Origin: Shinisaurus crocodilurus | Taxonomy: Eukaryota > Chordata > Lepidosauria > Squamata > Shinisauridae | Reading direction: 5' to 3' | Assembly (NCBI GenBank): GCA_021292165.1 | Contig: CM037883.1 | Location: forward strand, 10,555,434-10,619,433 | Length of the DNA stretch: 64,000 nt | Shown here: piece by piece, positions 18,460-28,407 of the stretch | Layout of the letters: every line of letters begins with the position of its first letter | How positions within the stretch are numbered: position 1 is the first letter of the stretch | Notes under the pieces: model-generated | The model's database searches: none | Told to the model about the DNA's origin: nothing | What the model saw: only the letters and a program-made list of their open reading frames with translations | Program-made: the position numbers and the translations under genes

Positions 18460-19169
18460 CTTAGTGCTTAAACTTTGGATTTTACCGTAAGGCCCGTTTC
18501 CTCCCCGTATGAGCTCACCACCAGCTCCGCCCACTGATCTGGTATGCTCGCAGTTGCAGGCTGCCCACCCTGGGCTAAAAGCTCATATAAAATGAGCTGG
18601 ATCTGATCTCCCTGCTGAGTTCTCGAAAGGCACGCCCATAATTCAGGGGCACAGAGGCACACAGGCAGGCTGCCCCTCCTGTCTTATTGGTTTCCTCTTA
18701 ATTAGACTTCTGGATGAGCTCACAACCCCAAACCAGCTTTTATCACCCCCTGTGCAATATTTACAGGAAGTCAAAAAGTAAAGCAATCCTTCCTCGACTT
18801 AACAAAAATGACAACAGTAAAAATAATAATAAGCCAGCTTTGAAGTTCCTCAGTTGAAAGGCAGCTTCCTTTGTTGAATGATGCTGAGATGGTTGAAAGT
18901 TTCCCAATGAGATGAGTAAATATGATTATTCATTCATCACAACTGCTGGAGAGCTAATAATAATGCTCTATCCTATTTCTTTAAAAAGCACACGTGCCGT
19001 GCACAAATGTATTCCAAGATTTTGTTTTAATCTGCCGGCAATGGTCTCTTCTGGAAAGAGAAACAGACACATGGATGGGCTTTGAGCTGGCGGGAAACTA
19101 CATTCAGAATTTAGAAACCTTTTTCATACCTCTGGGCTCCCTTCCACACATTCAATGAATGCACGTAGC
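18460..19169. other. No gene or recognised repeat
   Basis: About 700 nt of apparently single-copy DNA between repeats. A short inverted motif GCTCATATAAAATGAGC is present near 18580. No open frame with similarity was found. Confidence 0.4.
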
Positions 19170-19177
19170 GTATGGGG

Positions 19178-19442
19178 CAGGGATCGGGACTCGGACTCGA
19201 GTCATGAGTCGGACTGAGTCTCCCCTCTGAATTTATTTAAGCCGCACATCTGAAGCAGCCTTATTTTGTTGGGGGGGAAACCCATTGATTTTAATAGGGA
19301 CTCGTGGAGTCAGCTTTGGGAGTGACTCGTGACTCGTGAGTCACCATTTTGGACCAAGGACTCGGACTCAGACTCGAGACTCGGGTCCAAAGACTCGTGA
19401 CTCGACTCGCGACTCGAGACCAAGGACTCTTCAACATCCCTG
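19178..19442 (-). mobile_element. 265-bp hAT MITE derived from the 27.3 kb element
   Basis: The ends are CAGGGATCGGGACTCGGA and AGGACTCTTCAACATCCCTG. Flanks GTATGGGG (19170-19177) and GTAAGGGG (19443-19450) match at 7 of 8. Its reverse complement aligns along both ends of 27291-28295, including TGACTCCACGAGTCCCTATT and GACTCAGTCCGACTCA, with the transposase centre deleted. The interior is dominated by GACTCGAGTC-like words. Confidence 0.9.
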
Positions 19443-19639
19443 GTAAGGGGTGGAGCAGGATGCCCCGATGACGACCTCCACCCCACCCTATAACACGTTC
19501 ATTAAAAACATGGAGGAGATCCTGAATGTATGAAATGGGCTCCTGTGCATTGTAAGCCAGGACAAATAGGAGGGTGACCCCAAAGGTGCCCTGACAACAT
19601 TTCGCTTGGGCTCAAGGTGTTTCCAGTCTCATGAGTTGA

Positions 19640-20420
19640 AGCTGTGTCAGTCTGCATCGGGAGCATTGTATCCTGGGCACCACACCTCAAGAAGGACATT
19701 GCACAACTGGAGCACATTCAGAGGAGGGAGACCAAGATGATGTGGAGTCCAGAAACCGGGTCCTATGAGGAATGGTTGAAACAAGGCCGGCATCAATGTT
19801 AGGCATGGTCAGGTACCTGCTGAGGGCCCACAGCCCAGGAGGGGCCCACTGGCAAGAGCCCAATGAAGTCGTTCCTCCTCTTCAGCGTTGTAACCTGCAT
19901 GTTCACCTGTCCTGCCTCTCGTTCTGGCCCCGAGAACTGTGGTGGTGAGGAGCAGTAGATGCCACTGCTGCTGACTTGCTCACTGGCTCTCTGCCTGTCA
20001 AGCAAGCAAGTGGTAGCAATGGTGGGGAAGAAGATGAGGAGCAAGAGAAGCTGATGACAATGGTGGTGAGAAGGTAGGCTCACCATGGAAGGCGCCTTCT
20101 TGCCCAAGGACCCTAAGAAAGCTGGAGTTGGCACTGGGTTGAAAGAGCTGGATATGTTTAGGCTAGAGAAGATCAAGGAATGACATGATACTTCTCTAGT
20201 TCAAATACTTGAAGGGCTGTTACGCAGAAGGTGGAGCAATTGTCTTCTCTGTTGCTCCAGAGGGCAGGTCTAGAAATGGCAAGGGCGCCGATTTCAGCAA
20301 AACATTTGGAGAAATTTCCTAACAGTGAGAGCTTTTCGACAGAGGAACAGACTGTCTTGGGAGGTGGTGGATTCTCCTTCACTGGAGGTATTTCAGCAGA
20401 GGATGAATGACCATCTGCCA
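19640..20420 (+). repeat. CR1-like LINE fragment interrupted by a MITE
   Basis: The left part has GGGCACCACACCTCAAGAAG, GGAGCACATTCAGAGGAGG and TCCTATGAGGAATGGTTGAA; the right part continues AGAGCTGGATATGTTTAGGC and GTGGTGGATTCTCCTTCACT. The gap is exactly the hAT-like MITE at 19782-20136 plus one target copy, so the MITE is younger than this LINE. Confidence 0.85.
19782..20136 (-). mobile_element. GC-rich hAT-like MITE inside CR1, exact 8-bp TSD
   Basis: Ends CAAGGCCGGCATCAATG and GCTGGAGTTGGCACTG; both flanks are GGTTGAAA (19774-19781 and 20137-20144). Sister of 4345, 7100 and 23819, in reverse orientation. Minus-strand frame 19799-20176 is non-coding by context. Confidence 0.9.
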
Positions 20421-20439
20421 GGGGATGCTCCCCTCTTCC

Positions 20440-20545
20440 CTCCCCATCCCTTTTGCCTTATGTGTTGCATCTTTTTAGATTGTAAGCTTGCAGGCAGGGA
20501 GTGCCTTGTTTTACTGATTATATGTACGCTGCTCTGGGAGTCTCC
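20440..20545 (+). repeat. L2-like LINE 3' tail
   Basis: TTTTTAGATTGTAAGCTTGC, AGGCAGGGAGTGCCTTGTTT and GCTGCTCTGGGAGTC form the 3' tail motif seen again at 34830-34976 and 44140-44262. Confidence 0.6.
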
Positions 20546-20689
20546 CAAAGCAACTACTTTATTCCCAACTCAAGGATGGAAAGCAGAATATCGGTGGTCA
20601 GCATAAGAGGTTTAAAGATGTTCTTAAAGCTAATCTAAAAAAATGCAGTATAAACATCAAAAGCTGGGAAGCTCTGGCCCATGAATGAT

Positions 20690-21000
20690 CTAACTGGAGG
20701 TTGGCCTTTCACAAAGGTTCTATGGACTTTGAAGAAGCCCGAGTGCAAGGTGAAAGGGAGAAACGTGCTCAGCGAAAAGCACGTCAAACGAATCCTTTAC
20801 ACGACCATCTTCCATCTGGTAACCTGTGTCCTCACTGTGGGAAGCTGTGTGGATCTAGAATTGGCCTCCACAGTCACTTACGGACCCATCACTAGAGTCT
20901 ACACACTTTTATACAATTTCCTCTTTATATAATTTTCTTTTGTAATTTTATCCTGGAAAACAATCTTACTCGGTCACGAGTGATCGCCTACTACTATGTA
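20690..21000 (+). repeat. LINE 3' end encoding a C2H2 zinc finger, copy 1
   Basis: The frame ending at 20895 encodes MDFEEARVQGEREKRAQRKA, then GNLCPHCGKLCGSRIGLHSH and LRTHH with a stop. The C-x2-C-x12-H-x3-H spacing is a perfect classical zinc finger. Such a single finger at the very end of an ORF2-like protein is known from some non-LTR retrotransposon clades. The following TCTTACTCGGTCACGAGTGA is shared with copy 2. I assign it to a retroelement because it is duplicated and truncated. Confidence 0.6.
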
Positions 21001-21044
21001 CGCTGCTCTGGGAGTCTTTTTGCCTGAGGAGTGGCAGAAAGAAT

Positions 21045-21325
21045 CCTTCAAAAGGTTCCATGGACTTTGAAGAAGCCCGAGTGCAAGGTGAAAGGGAGAA
21101 ACGTGCTAAGCGAAAAGCACGTCAAATGAATCCTTTACAGGACCATCTTCTATCTGGTAACCTGTGTCCTCACTGTGGGAAGCTGTGTGGATCTAGAATT
21201 GGCCTCCACAGTCACTTACGGACCCATCGCTAGAGTCTACACAATCTTCTTTAGAATTTCCTCCTTTTATCCCGGAAGACAATCTTACTCGGTCACGAGT
21301 GATCGCCTGATGATGATGATGATGA
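21045..21325 (+). repeat. LINE 3' end encoding a C2H2 zinc finger, copy 2
   Basis: It starts 338 nt after the equivalent point of copy 1 (AAAGGTTCCATGGACTTTGA). It has the same zinc finger frame ending at a stop near 21232, the same TCGGTCACGAGTGATCGCC block, and then a (TGA)n tail (TGATGATGATGATGATGAG) that looks like a retrotransposon 3' end. It has few differences from copy 1. Confidence 0.65.
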
Positions 21326-21699
21326 GTTGCAAGATTGTCTGCACTGAGCAGGGGGTTGAACTAGATGACATCCAAGATCCCTTCCAACTCTAAAATCCTA
21401 GGATCCTATGACTCTTGTGCAGGAGTGCTGGTTAACCAAAGTAATCTTCTATGTCTCAGAATAGCTTGCAGTACAGACCAGATGGAAGATGACTTTCATT
21501 AACCACTGTTTGTGAAAAAGATAGAAAAACAACTGTAGGACTTGAAATGCATTGGGCTAAATAAAACATACGGTATTCAGTGCAACTTTATGGTCTCATT
21601 TCTCTGTTTCCTGCTTTACTGGAAATGTTCAGAGATTTTCTTGTAAGCAGGGTATCTTTGACTCGATGTGTACCACATTTCAGCTTTCTAGATGGGGTG

Positions 21700-21790
21700 G
21701 AAGTAACTTAGGGGGCAATCCTATGCATGTTTAGACAGAAAAAAAAAGGCCTACAACTACCAGCATGCCCCACATGTCTCCCACCCCTGT
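21700..21790. mobile_element. Short palindromic MITE half (ATCCTATGCATG family)
   Basis: CAATCCTATGCATGTTTAGA plus CAGAAAAAAAAAGGCC and CTACAACTACCAGCATGCCC form the left half of the family that is palindromic at 22800-22932 and 25058-25165. Another partial copy is at 30486-30565. Confidence 0.55.
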
Positions 21791-22279
21791 CCTGGTAAAT
21801 AGGTTGTCAACATACTGCACATGCTCCAAATGTTAGTTTTCTAGGTGGTGTTGAGTAACTTTAAATGAAGCTTATCCAAATGGCATCCCCCCCCCCCGGA
21901 AGTTCCTTGCCTTGGGTGATTTCCATTTCTAAATTTATTTGGATCCAGAATTGTTACATCTCCATCTATTTGGCTGCTGTAAAAAATTGCAAAAGCTGTT
22001 ACAATGCCCCCTGGTGGTGAATGTAAAATATATAAATACAACTTTTCTATAATCAGCAATTTGAGATTGCAAGGCAAAATATCTCCTCCTCCCATCCTTT
22101 CCCTCTTTAATCGCAGCGAGCTGACCTACTTCTATATATTTAAATCTTAAAAGGGAAAATTAATTGCATGGCTATGTGGGGAAAAAAAAAGAAAAAAGGA
22201 AAGGGAAACACCCCCCTCTGCATGGCAGTGCTGAGGAATGTAAAATATGGAGCCATTTAATGCTCCTAGAGTTCTCTTA

Positions 22280-22480
22280 TGTCTAGCGGAGGCTCCTTAT
22301 CCATTGCATCTTTCTGTTTGAGCTTTATAGGAGCTATCCATGTGGTGCACCATGGTGGTGAACCTATTTTGGGGATGGAGCTCAGCACCATGGGCAGCTC
22401 CTATAAAGCTCAGAATAAACGCTGCAATGGAAAAGGAACCCCACACTGGCACAGGCATCACCAGACTCCCCTGCCTATGT
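22280..22480. mobile_element. Palindromic MITE (TTTATAGGAGCTATCCA family)
   Basis: GGAGGCTCCTTATCCATTGC, then GCTTTATAGGAGCTATCCAT, and the complementary arm GGGCAGCTCCTATAAAGCTC, CTGCAATGGAAAAGGAACCC. Related to 2545-2760 and 26440-26663. Confidence 0.65.
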
Positions 22481-22799
22481 CCATCTGCCACCCAACATGC
22501 CCCCTTCATTCACCTTTGCAGTTTGCCTCAGATCAGAAATGTTTAGAAGAAGGAACACAAGTGGCCATTTTCAAGGGGGGGGGGCGGGAAAGAGGCAGCA
22601 ATTATTCTAACACAGACCTGGACCCAAATGATGCAGTGGGAGCAAAGTTTTTGGGCAGCTGGGCATGTGGGGTTTAATCAGGTGATTTCTTTAAAAGAAA
22701 TAGATGAGAAAAGCCTAGATAAAAAGAAATACAACATAAAGATCAATACTATTTCCTTTCCATCTTCATAGCTGTATACTAATGCTTTATTGGATCCTT

Positions 22800-22932
22800 C
22801 CCTTATCCTATGCATGTTTAGATAGAAAAAAAGTCGTATACTACCCAACATTTCCCAGCTAACATGGCTAGCTGGGGAATGCTGGGAGTTGTAGGATTTT
22901 TTTCTGTCTAAACATGCATAGGATTGTGGCCT
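22800..22932. mobile_element. Palindromic MITE (ATCCTATGCATG family), complete
   Basis: TTATCCTATGCATGTTTAGA at the left faces TCTAAACATGCATAGGATTG at the right, with TTCCCAGCTAACATGGCTAG in the middle. The hairpin spans nearly the whole element. Confidence 0.7.
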
Positions 22933-23104
22933 TAAGGATTTTATTGTATTTAGCAGTATGTAAGTACTGCAAATAAATAAATAAATAAATACTGGCCAGT
23001 CATCTCTGTTATTCTTCCTTTATCTCTGTCTTTTTCTTTCCTCTCCGTCCTGCCTTGTTCTTCCTTCCTTCCTTCTTATAGAAGAAGTTTGGAAATGTGG
23101 ATAC

Positions 23105-23330
23105 TCGCAAATCAGAGGAGCTGCAGCATAAGAAAAGCTGTGCAGGGTCAGACCAAAGGCCTATATAGTCTGGCATCCTGTTTCCCACATTGGCCAACCA
23201 GCTGCCCACAGGAGCCCACCAGCATGACATGAGCACAACAGCACCCTCCTGCCCATGTTCCCCAGCAACTGGTGTACATAGGCAGACTGCCGCTGATACT
23301 GGAGGTAATATACAGCCATCATGAACTAGG
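23105..23330 (-). repeat. CR1-like 3' segment
   Basis: AAGAAAAGCTGTGCAGGGTC, CCAACCAGCTGCCCACAGGA and TTCCCCAGCAACTGGTGTAC match the CR1-like family in reverse orientation. Confidence 0.75.
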
Positions 23331-23818
23331 GTTGGACAAAACGATCAGCTTCACTTTCTCCCACATGCATAATCTCAAGTTCTTTCCATGCACATTTCTA
23401 AATTTGCATCTATACCTATAAATCAGCATGTGCAAATTCAATGCAAATCGGTGTCCTCTTCTGTCCTCTTCTTAGGTGATGACCATCCTATTTGGTGAGG
23501 TCCACCTTATAAACATCCACCCTATTTATAGGTCAAAACCAGCACATTGAATTGGATCTGGCAACTGTTGCAGCTGAGGAAGCAAAGACCGTGCACTCTC
23601 CCATCACCTGATGTTCAACAGGAGACAGGCCCATCTCGTTTTGCATTAACTGCAACTTCAGAGTCATCTTCAAGGGCAATATCTTCAGAGTTGTCTTCAA
23701 GGGCAAGAAGGAGCACACAACAGGCATGGCTGGCATCCCATGTAAACAGGGAACATGTCCTGAGAGATGGCCTAGAACCCTTGGCTGATGTGAAAAGTTG
23801 ATGTAGATAGGGTCCCTT

Positions 23819-24154
23819 CAGGGCCAGCATCAAGGACAGGCATGGTAGGGTACATGCAAAGGCCCCACACCCCAGTAGGGGCCCAGTGTCAAGAACCCCT
23901 GGACTTGCTCCTCATTTTAACCATTGCAACCTGCCTGTTCATCTGCCTCTTGCTGTGGTCCAGACAATGGTGGAGGTAGTGATAATGAGGAGCAGTAGAT
24001 GCCACCTACGTGCTCTATGGTAGCATTGATGGGAAAGAGGATGAGGAGCAAGAGCAGCTGGTGACAATAGTGGTGAGAAGATAGATGCATTGAGGGAGGG
24101 AGCCCATTAAGGATGTCTTGCCCAACGGCCCTCAAAAACCTGCAGCCAGCAGTG
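23819..24154 (-). mobile_element. GC-rich hAT-like MITE, near-exact 8-bp TSD
   Basis: Ends CAGGGCCAGCATCAAGG and CCTGCAGCCAGCAGTG. Flanks GGTCCCTT (23811-23818) and GGTCCTTT (24155-24162), 7 of 8. It is the fourth member of the CAGNGCYRGC family in this window. Confidence 0.82.
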
Positions 24155-24164
24155 GGTCCTTTGC

Positions 24165-25055
24165 AGATACGAAGTTAGAAAACACACACACATCCTACTA
24201 TTTTAACTGATTTAGCCATCCTTGACACAACGACAGTTTGCAATGCAGGAGGTGTTGCCGTCCCAAAATCCCAACCCGCCTACTTTGTTTTTGTTTCATC
24301 AGCCTGTCTTCCTTCCCCTAGTTGCTCATCAGCAAGCCACACTTCTCGTTTGTCCTGACAGAATGCCGAACGGCCAAGGAGATCGCTGTCGGTGCCGATT
24401 CCACACCAGTTCCATCAGGCACATGTGTAAGCCGAGCTCAAGAAAAGTCTCCCTGTGGACTCAGAGTATATCCGCTTGCTGACAGGCTCATCCAAGAGTG
24501 ACCTGGCTTGGGGGAAACCCAACAGCATACCACTTATTCAAACAGCAGAGCAAGAAATTGGGAATTGGACGGTACTTCTCTTTCTCTCTCCCTGCCCCCA
24601 AAGTACACCTTTTCCTGTCTCAAAATGTAACGGCAGTTCTGGGCTGGAGTGAAAATTGGCAGGTTCAGTCAGGGCTACCTCCAAGTTTGATGGGACTCTC
24701 TGTGGGCTTCTGTCTGATAGGTCACCCCTTTCATCAGTGGACACCTGAAGTGCCAGTAGTGGTGGGCAACGGTAGCAGTGCTCTGATCGGGGGGTTCTGG
24801 AAGCTTCCATTTTAATTTATGAGACCTGCACTGGGAGGTCACCATTTTAATTTCCCACAATGCACTGGAGCAACACTATACTTAAGCCATGTGAAAAGGT
24901 GCAGCCCTGTGGTAGGATGTGTGTGGATTATCAGAGGCACGTGATGCTATGCACTGTGTGGGAATATTGGGTGGCTTTTGCACATTAATAATGTTTCTCC
25001 ATCTAGGATGCATGATAAATAAGTTTGCCTCTGGATATCTAATAAGATTTGGCTT
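24165..25055. other. No gene or recognised repeat
   Basis: About 890 nt. Short overlapping frames occur on both strands (for example 24498-24815 and 24538-24810), but none has a recognisable domain or splice-bounded structure. It is probably unique intergenic DNA. Confidence 0.4.
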
Positions 25056-25057
25056 CT

Positions 25058-25165
25058 CAGGGCACAATCCTATGCATGTTCAGACAGAAAGAAGTCCTAC
25101 AATACCCAGCATTGCTGTAGGACTTTTTTTTCCTTTCTGTCTAAACATGCATACGATTGTGCCCT
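25058..25165. mobile_element. Palindromic MITE (ATCCTATGCATG family), about 108 bp
   Basis: AGGGCACAATCCTATGCATG at the left and CATGCATACGATTGTGCCCT at the right are complementary with one mismatch in that stretch. The centre is a short ACCCAGCATTGCTG loop. Confidence 0.78.
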
Positions 25166-25203
25166 AAGAGTTTCTGGATCAACTGGTTTTCTTGGTTTAA
25201 AAG

Positions 25204-25533
25204 CAGGGGTCTGGAACTTTGGGCCTATGGGCCAAATACAGCCTGCCTGGTGTCCCAATCCAGCCCTCTGGGGCTTGCCATAAGGCCATGCCCGCTTTCC
25301 CTGGCCACACCCCCTTTCCCGGCATTTCCATGGGTTTTTTCCACCATTCTAAAAGGTTGGAATGCCTCTCCTGAGGCTTGGCTACTGGCAGAAAGCGCTT
25401 TAAGCTAACATATGTGGGTATTTTGACCCCTCCCCTTTTGCCTCTGGCTCCACCCACCATAGGAATGTGGCCCGCCGAGGGCTTCTCTGAAATGGAATTT
25501 GGCCCTTGGGCTGAAAAACGTTCAGCACACCTG
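25204..25533. mobile_element. hAT-like MITE of the CAGGGGTG family
   Basis: Left CAGGGGTCTGGAACTTTGGG, right ACGTTCAGCACACCTG; internal TTCTAAAAGGTTGGAATGCC and GGCTTGGCTACTGGCAG. Target flanks are too diverged to call. Confidence 0.72.
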
Positions 25534-25684
25534 CTATAAGGCCACCAACTCTGGTATAGCTACTCATTTTGAGCTTTTACATTCCTGATGTGTTAGAACA
25601 ACAACACCAAGAATGAAACAGTTTGCCGGGGGGGGGGGAACCACTCTGAGCATGTGCAGTTTCACATTTTCAATTTGCTTAGCG

Positions 25685-26036
25685 TAGGGGTGGGGAACCC
25701 AAGGTCCAGGGTCCGCACTGGGCCCTCTGGGGCTCCTCAGATGGCCACACCAACTTCCCTAGCCCGAGCCCCCCCCAACTACCAACTGTTTGATGGTTTC
25801 CTGGCATTTGTGCAGTTTTTCCCCCCACTCTGAAAGGTTGAAATGTCTCTCCGAGGGCTTAACTACTGGCAGTAAGAGCTTTAAGCGACAATATGCCGGT
25901 CTTTTGGGCCCTCCCCTTTTGCCTCCATCCCCGCCCTCCTTGCCTTTGGCCACACCCACCACTGGAATGCACCCCCCCTGGGAGCTTCTCTAAATCTGAA
26001 GTTGGCCCTCGGGTTGACAGAGGCTCCCCACCTCTG
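25685..26036. mobile_element. hAT-like MITE of the CAGGGGTG family, adjacent copy
   Basis: Left TAGGGGTGGGGAACCCAAGG, right GAGGCTCCCCACCTCTG. It shares CACTCTGAAAGGTTGAAATG and GGCTTAACTACTGGCAG with its neighbour at 25204, in the same orientation and 151 nt away. Confidence 0.72.
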
Positions 26037-26215
26037 ACTTAAATCCTAGCACCGTCAAGATTACAGGAATAACACTGGAGTTGGCTTCTGCTGCCCTCAT
26101 CATCTCCTGCTCCCTCTGGGTAGTCAGTTGCACCCCCATCCCCAATCCGCGGGGTCCTGGACTTCATCCCAAGTTCCAGGCCTAGCTGTGACACTGCTCT
26201 TGAGTAGGTGAGCCT

Positions 26216-26390
26216 GTGGCTTATGCTGGCTCAGCTTGTCTGAGCGTGGAAAGCTAAGCAGGGTCAAGCCTGGTTATTACTTGGATGGGAGACCCCTCCT
26301 CTAGTTTCCTGCATTGAGCAGGGGGTTGGACTTGATAGCCTTGTAGGCTCCTTCCAACTCTATGATCTATGAAATCTATGAAAGGAGATG
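26216..26390 (+). repeat. 5S rRNA-derived SINE with CR1-like tail, best copy
   Basis: The head contains GAAAGCTAAGCAGGGTCAAG, CCTGGTTATTACTTGGATGG and GAGACC, which match the 3' half of vertebrate 5S rRNA including its internal promoter region. The middle CTCCTCTAGTTTCCTGCATT is family specific. The tail GGGGGTTGGACTTGATAGCC, CCTTCCAACTCTATGATCTA is CR1-like, so mobilisation by a CR1 LINE is likely. Copies: 6896, 41162, 49229, partial 2168 and a different subtype at 43682. Confidence 0.85.
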
Positions 26391-26439
26391 CAGGGTGCAT
26401 AATGTAGATTGGGACCCTAGTGAGTGGGGTTGGGGATCT

Positions 26440-26663
26440 TTAACCAGGGGAAGCTGGTGACTCTCATACCAGTGGGGCTCCTTATCCATTGCAGCTTTTT
26501 GTTTTTGAGCTTTATAGGAGCTATACATGGTGCTGAACTCCAGCCCCAAAATAGGTTCACCACCATGGAGCACCATGGATAGCTCCTATAAAGCTCCAAA
26601 TAAAACCTGTAATGGAGAAGGAGCCCCACCAAAATAGGACTCACCAGCCTTCCCTGGCTTTAA
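26440..26663. mobile_element. Palindromic MITE flanked by TTAA
   Basis: Left TTAACCAGGGGAAGCTGGTG, right CACCAGCCTTCCCTGGCTTTAA-type end; arms TCCTTATCCATTGCAGC and TTTATAGGAGCTATACATGG pair with their complements. TTAA occurs at both ends here, but the other family members lack it, so a piggyBac origin is only a suggestion. Confidence 0.65.
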
Positions 26664-26699
26664 CCTTTCCGCTCCCCCGTATGGGCCCAGTCTGGATTG

Positions 26700-27200
26700 G
26701 GCCTCCTGCACCTGCATAAAGGATTTTTTTTCATTACACAGGTGCTGCTGCACTTCGGATTAGAGAGTTTGTCACCAGCATCCGTGCTCCTTGCTAACTT
26801 GAGTGCTTACAGGCGATGTCTCTACGTGGGACCGATTCAAGGAAGATGAATTTTGCGTTCCACGGAGAGACGCATCAATTTTTATGTCACTTTCCCCTAC
26901 CGTACTACTACGGCAAATTGTCGCGTGGCCATTATCACCAAGGCATGCGTTTGAGCACATGATTAAAAAGAACAAGCCACCAAGACAAAAATCTAAAATA
27001 GCTAAATTGAGTCTCTCTGAAGAATGGCCGATCGCATCAGCATGTCGGCGCTCAACAGCAAAGCACTTCCATTAAAATGGCATTATAAGGTAATTGATAG
27101 CTAAAACGGATCACGCTGGGGGAAGAAGTGACACAGGAGGATAAGCGTGCTGCTGAAAGGGAGCCGAGATGAAAAACTGACACAGCGTAAGCCCTGAGAG
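26700..27200. other. Single-copy stretch, conserved-element candidate
   Basis: About 500 nt with balanced composition and no similarity to repeat families in the window. It contains CGATCGCATCAGCATG, TTATGTCACTTTCCCC and CATTAAAATGGCATTATAAG, and lies directly beside the hAT insertion at 27291. No open frame exceeds 90 codons. Its even base use and lack of repeat decay are reminiscent of conserved non-coding elements. Confidence 0.35.
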
Positions 27201-27290
27201 CAGCTGCAGTCTCAGCCCACAAAAGCAGCGGGTGTAAACTGAAATCCAAGCAAAAACGATCAGGAGGAGAGAAAGAGGAGGGGTGACCAC

Positions 27291-28295
27291 CAGGGATGTT
27301 GAAGAGTCCTTGGTCTCGAGTCATGAGTCAAGTCACGAGTCTTTGGACCCGAGTCTCGAGTCCGAGTCCTAGTCCTTGGTCCAAAATGGTGACTCACGAG
27401 TCCCAAGTCCCGAGTCACTCCCAAAGCTGACTCCACGAGTCCCTATTAAAATCAATGGGGGGGTTTCCCAACAAAATAAGGCTACTTCAGATGTGTGGTT
27501 TAAATAAATTCTAGGCACAAGTGTGCCTTTTTATTTCAAAACTCTGCCACTGATTTTGGCAAGAACAGACCAGGCAGAAAAACCCAAAATAACCAGGCAG
27601 GCAGAGGAGACAGGGAACCCCAAAGCAGGCAGGCAGAGGCCTTTGTCTTGGACAATTCAACTGTGGAACTGGTCAAGAAGGGACCAGGCAGGCAGAGGAG
27701 GCTGGGGGAACCCCATACAGGCAGGCAGAGGCAGCCAAACCCAAAATGTCTGAAAGGTTGCATTTTAGGAAAATGATTTTAAAAAATAAACTTGCTGTAC
27801 TTCCTAAAACTTATCCATGTTGCATTTGAGGAACATGATTTTTTCTAAATGTTTGGCCCCCATTCTGGAACGGTGAGATCTCATCACAATTCCACCCTCA
27901 CTGAACATCCGCTCCACTGGTGATGAACTTGCTGGAACCAGAAACACACTCAGAGCAGCCACACAGAGTAATCTCAGGTCCTTCTTCTGCCTCTCCCAAG
28001 TACGCAACACATCAATCAAAATAAATCTTGACACACTGTTGGGGCTGCACTCCTGGTAGCCGTCCATAGTGGCCGAGCAGTGGCGCACCTCGCTTCCATG
28101 CGCTCTTTGCCATCAATCACGCTCCTCTCCACTCCTTCTGGCACAGCCCAGGGATGTTGAAGAGTCCTTGGTCTCGAGTCCCCAGTCGAGTCTCGAGTCC
28201 CATTAAAAATATTGGGACTCGAGTCCGAGTAGAGTCAGAGGGGGGACTCAGTCCGACTCACGAGTCGAGTCCTCGAGTCCGAGTCCCCATCCCTG
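27291..28295 (-). mobile_element. hAT transposon with transposase remnant and exact 8-bp TSD
   Basis: Left end CAGGGATGTTGAAGAGTCC, right end GAGTCCGAGTCCCCATCCCTG; flanks are GTGACCAC on both sides (27283-27290 and 28296-28303). The long terminal regions are built from GACTCGAGTC-type words. The centre encodes the C-terminal hAT domain on the minus strand. A second internal CAGGGATGTTGAAGAGTCC occurs at 28149, so the right end contains a partial left-end copy. Confidence 0.92.
27804..28088 (-). pseudogene. hAT transposase C-terminal dimerisation domain
   Basis: The 94-residue frame contains VPASSSPVERMFSEGGIVMR, SHRSRMGAKHLEKIMFLK. This is the hATC signature (P-x-S-S-x-x-V-E-R-x-F-S, then R-x-R followed by LEKIMFL), which mediates dimerisation in hAT transposases. 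The N-terminal zinc finger and catalytic part are absent, so the element is not autonomous. The next plus-strand gene is far away and unrelated. Confidence 0.85.
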
Positions 28296-28407
28296 GTGAC
28301 CACATGGAGCCTGCCGCCGTAGGTCCCCAGAGCCCTTTTTTCATACTGACTGCTTCTGTCGACTCCTGCCTCTGTTGTTGGGCTCTACAGAGGAAACAGG
28401 ACCACAG

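Noticed and set aside
26240..26295. 5S rRNA gene
   Set aside because: Only part of the 5S sequence is present and it is fused to a CR1-like tail; several dispersed copies exist.
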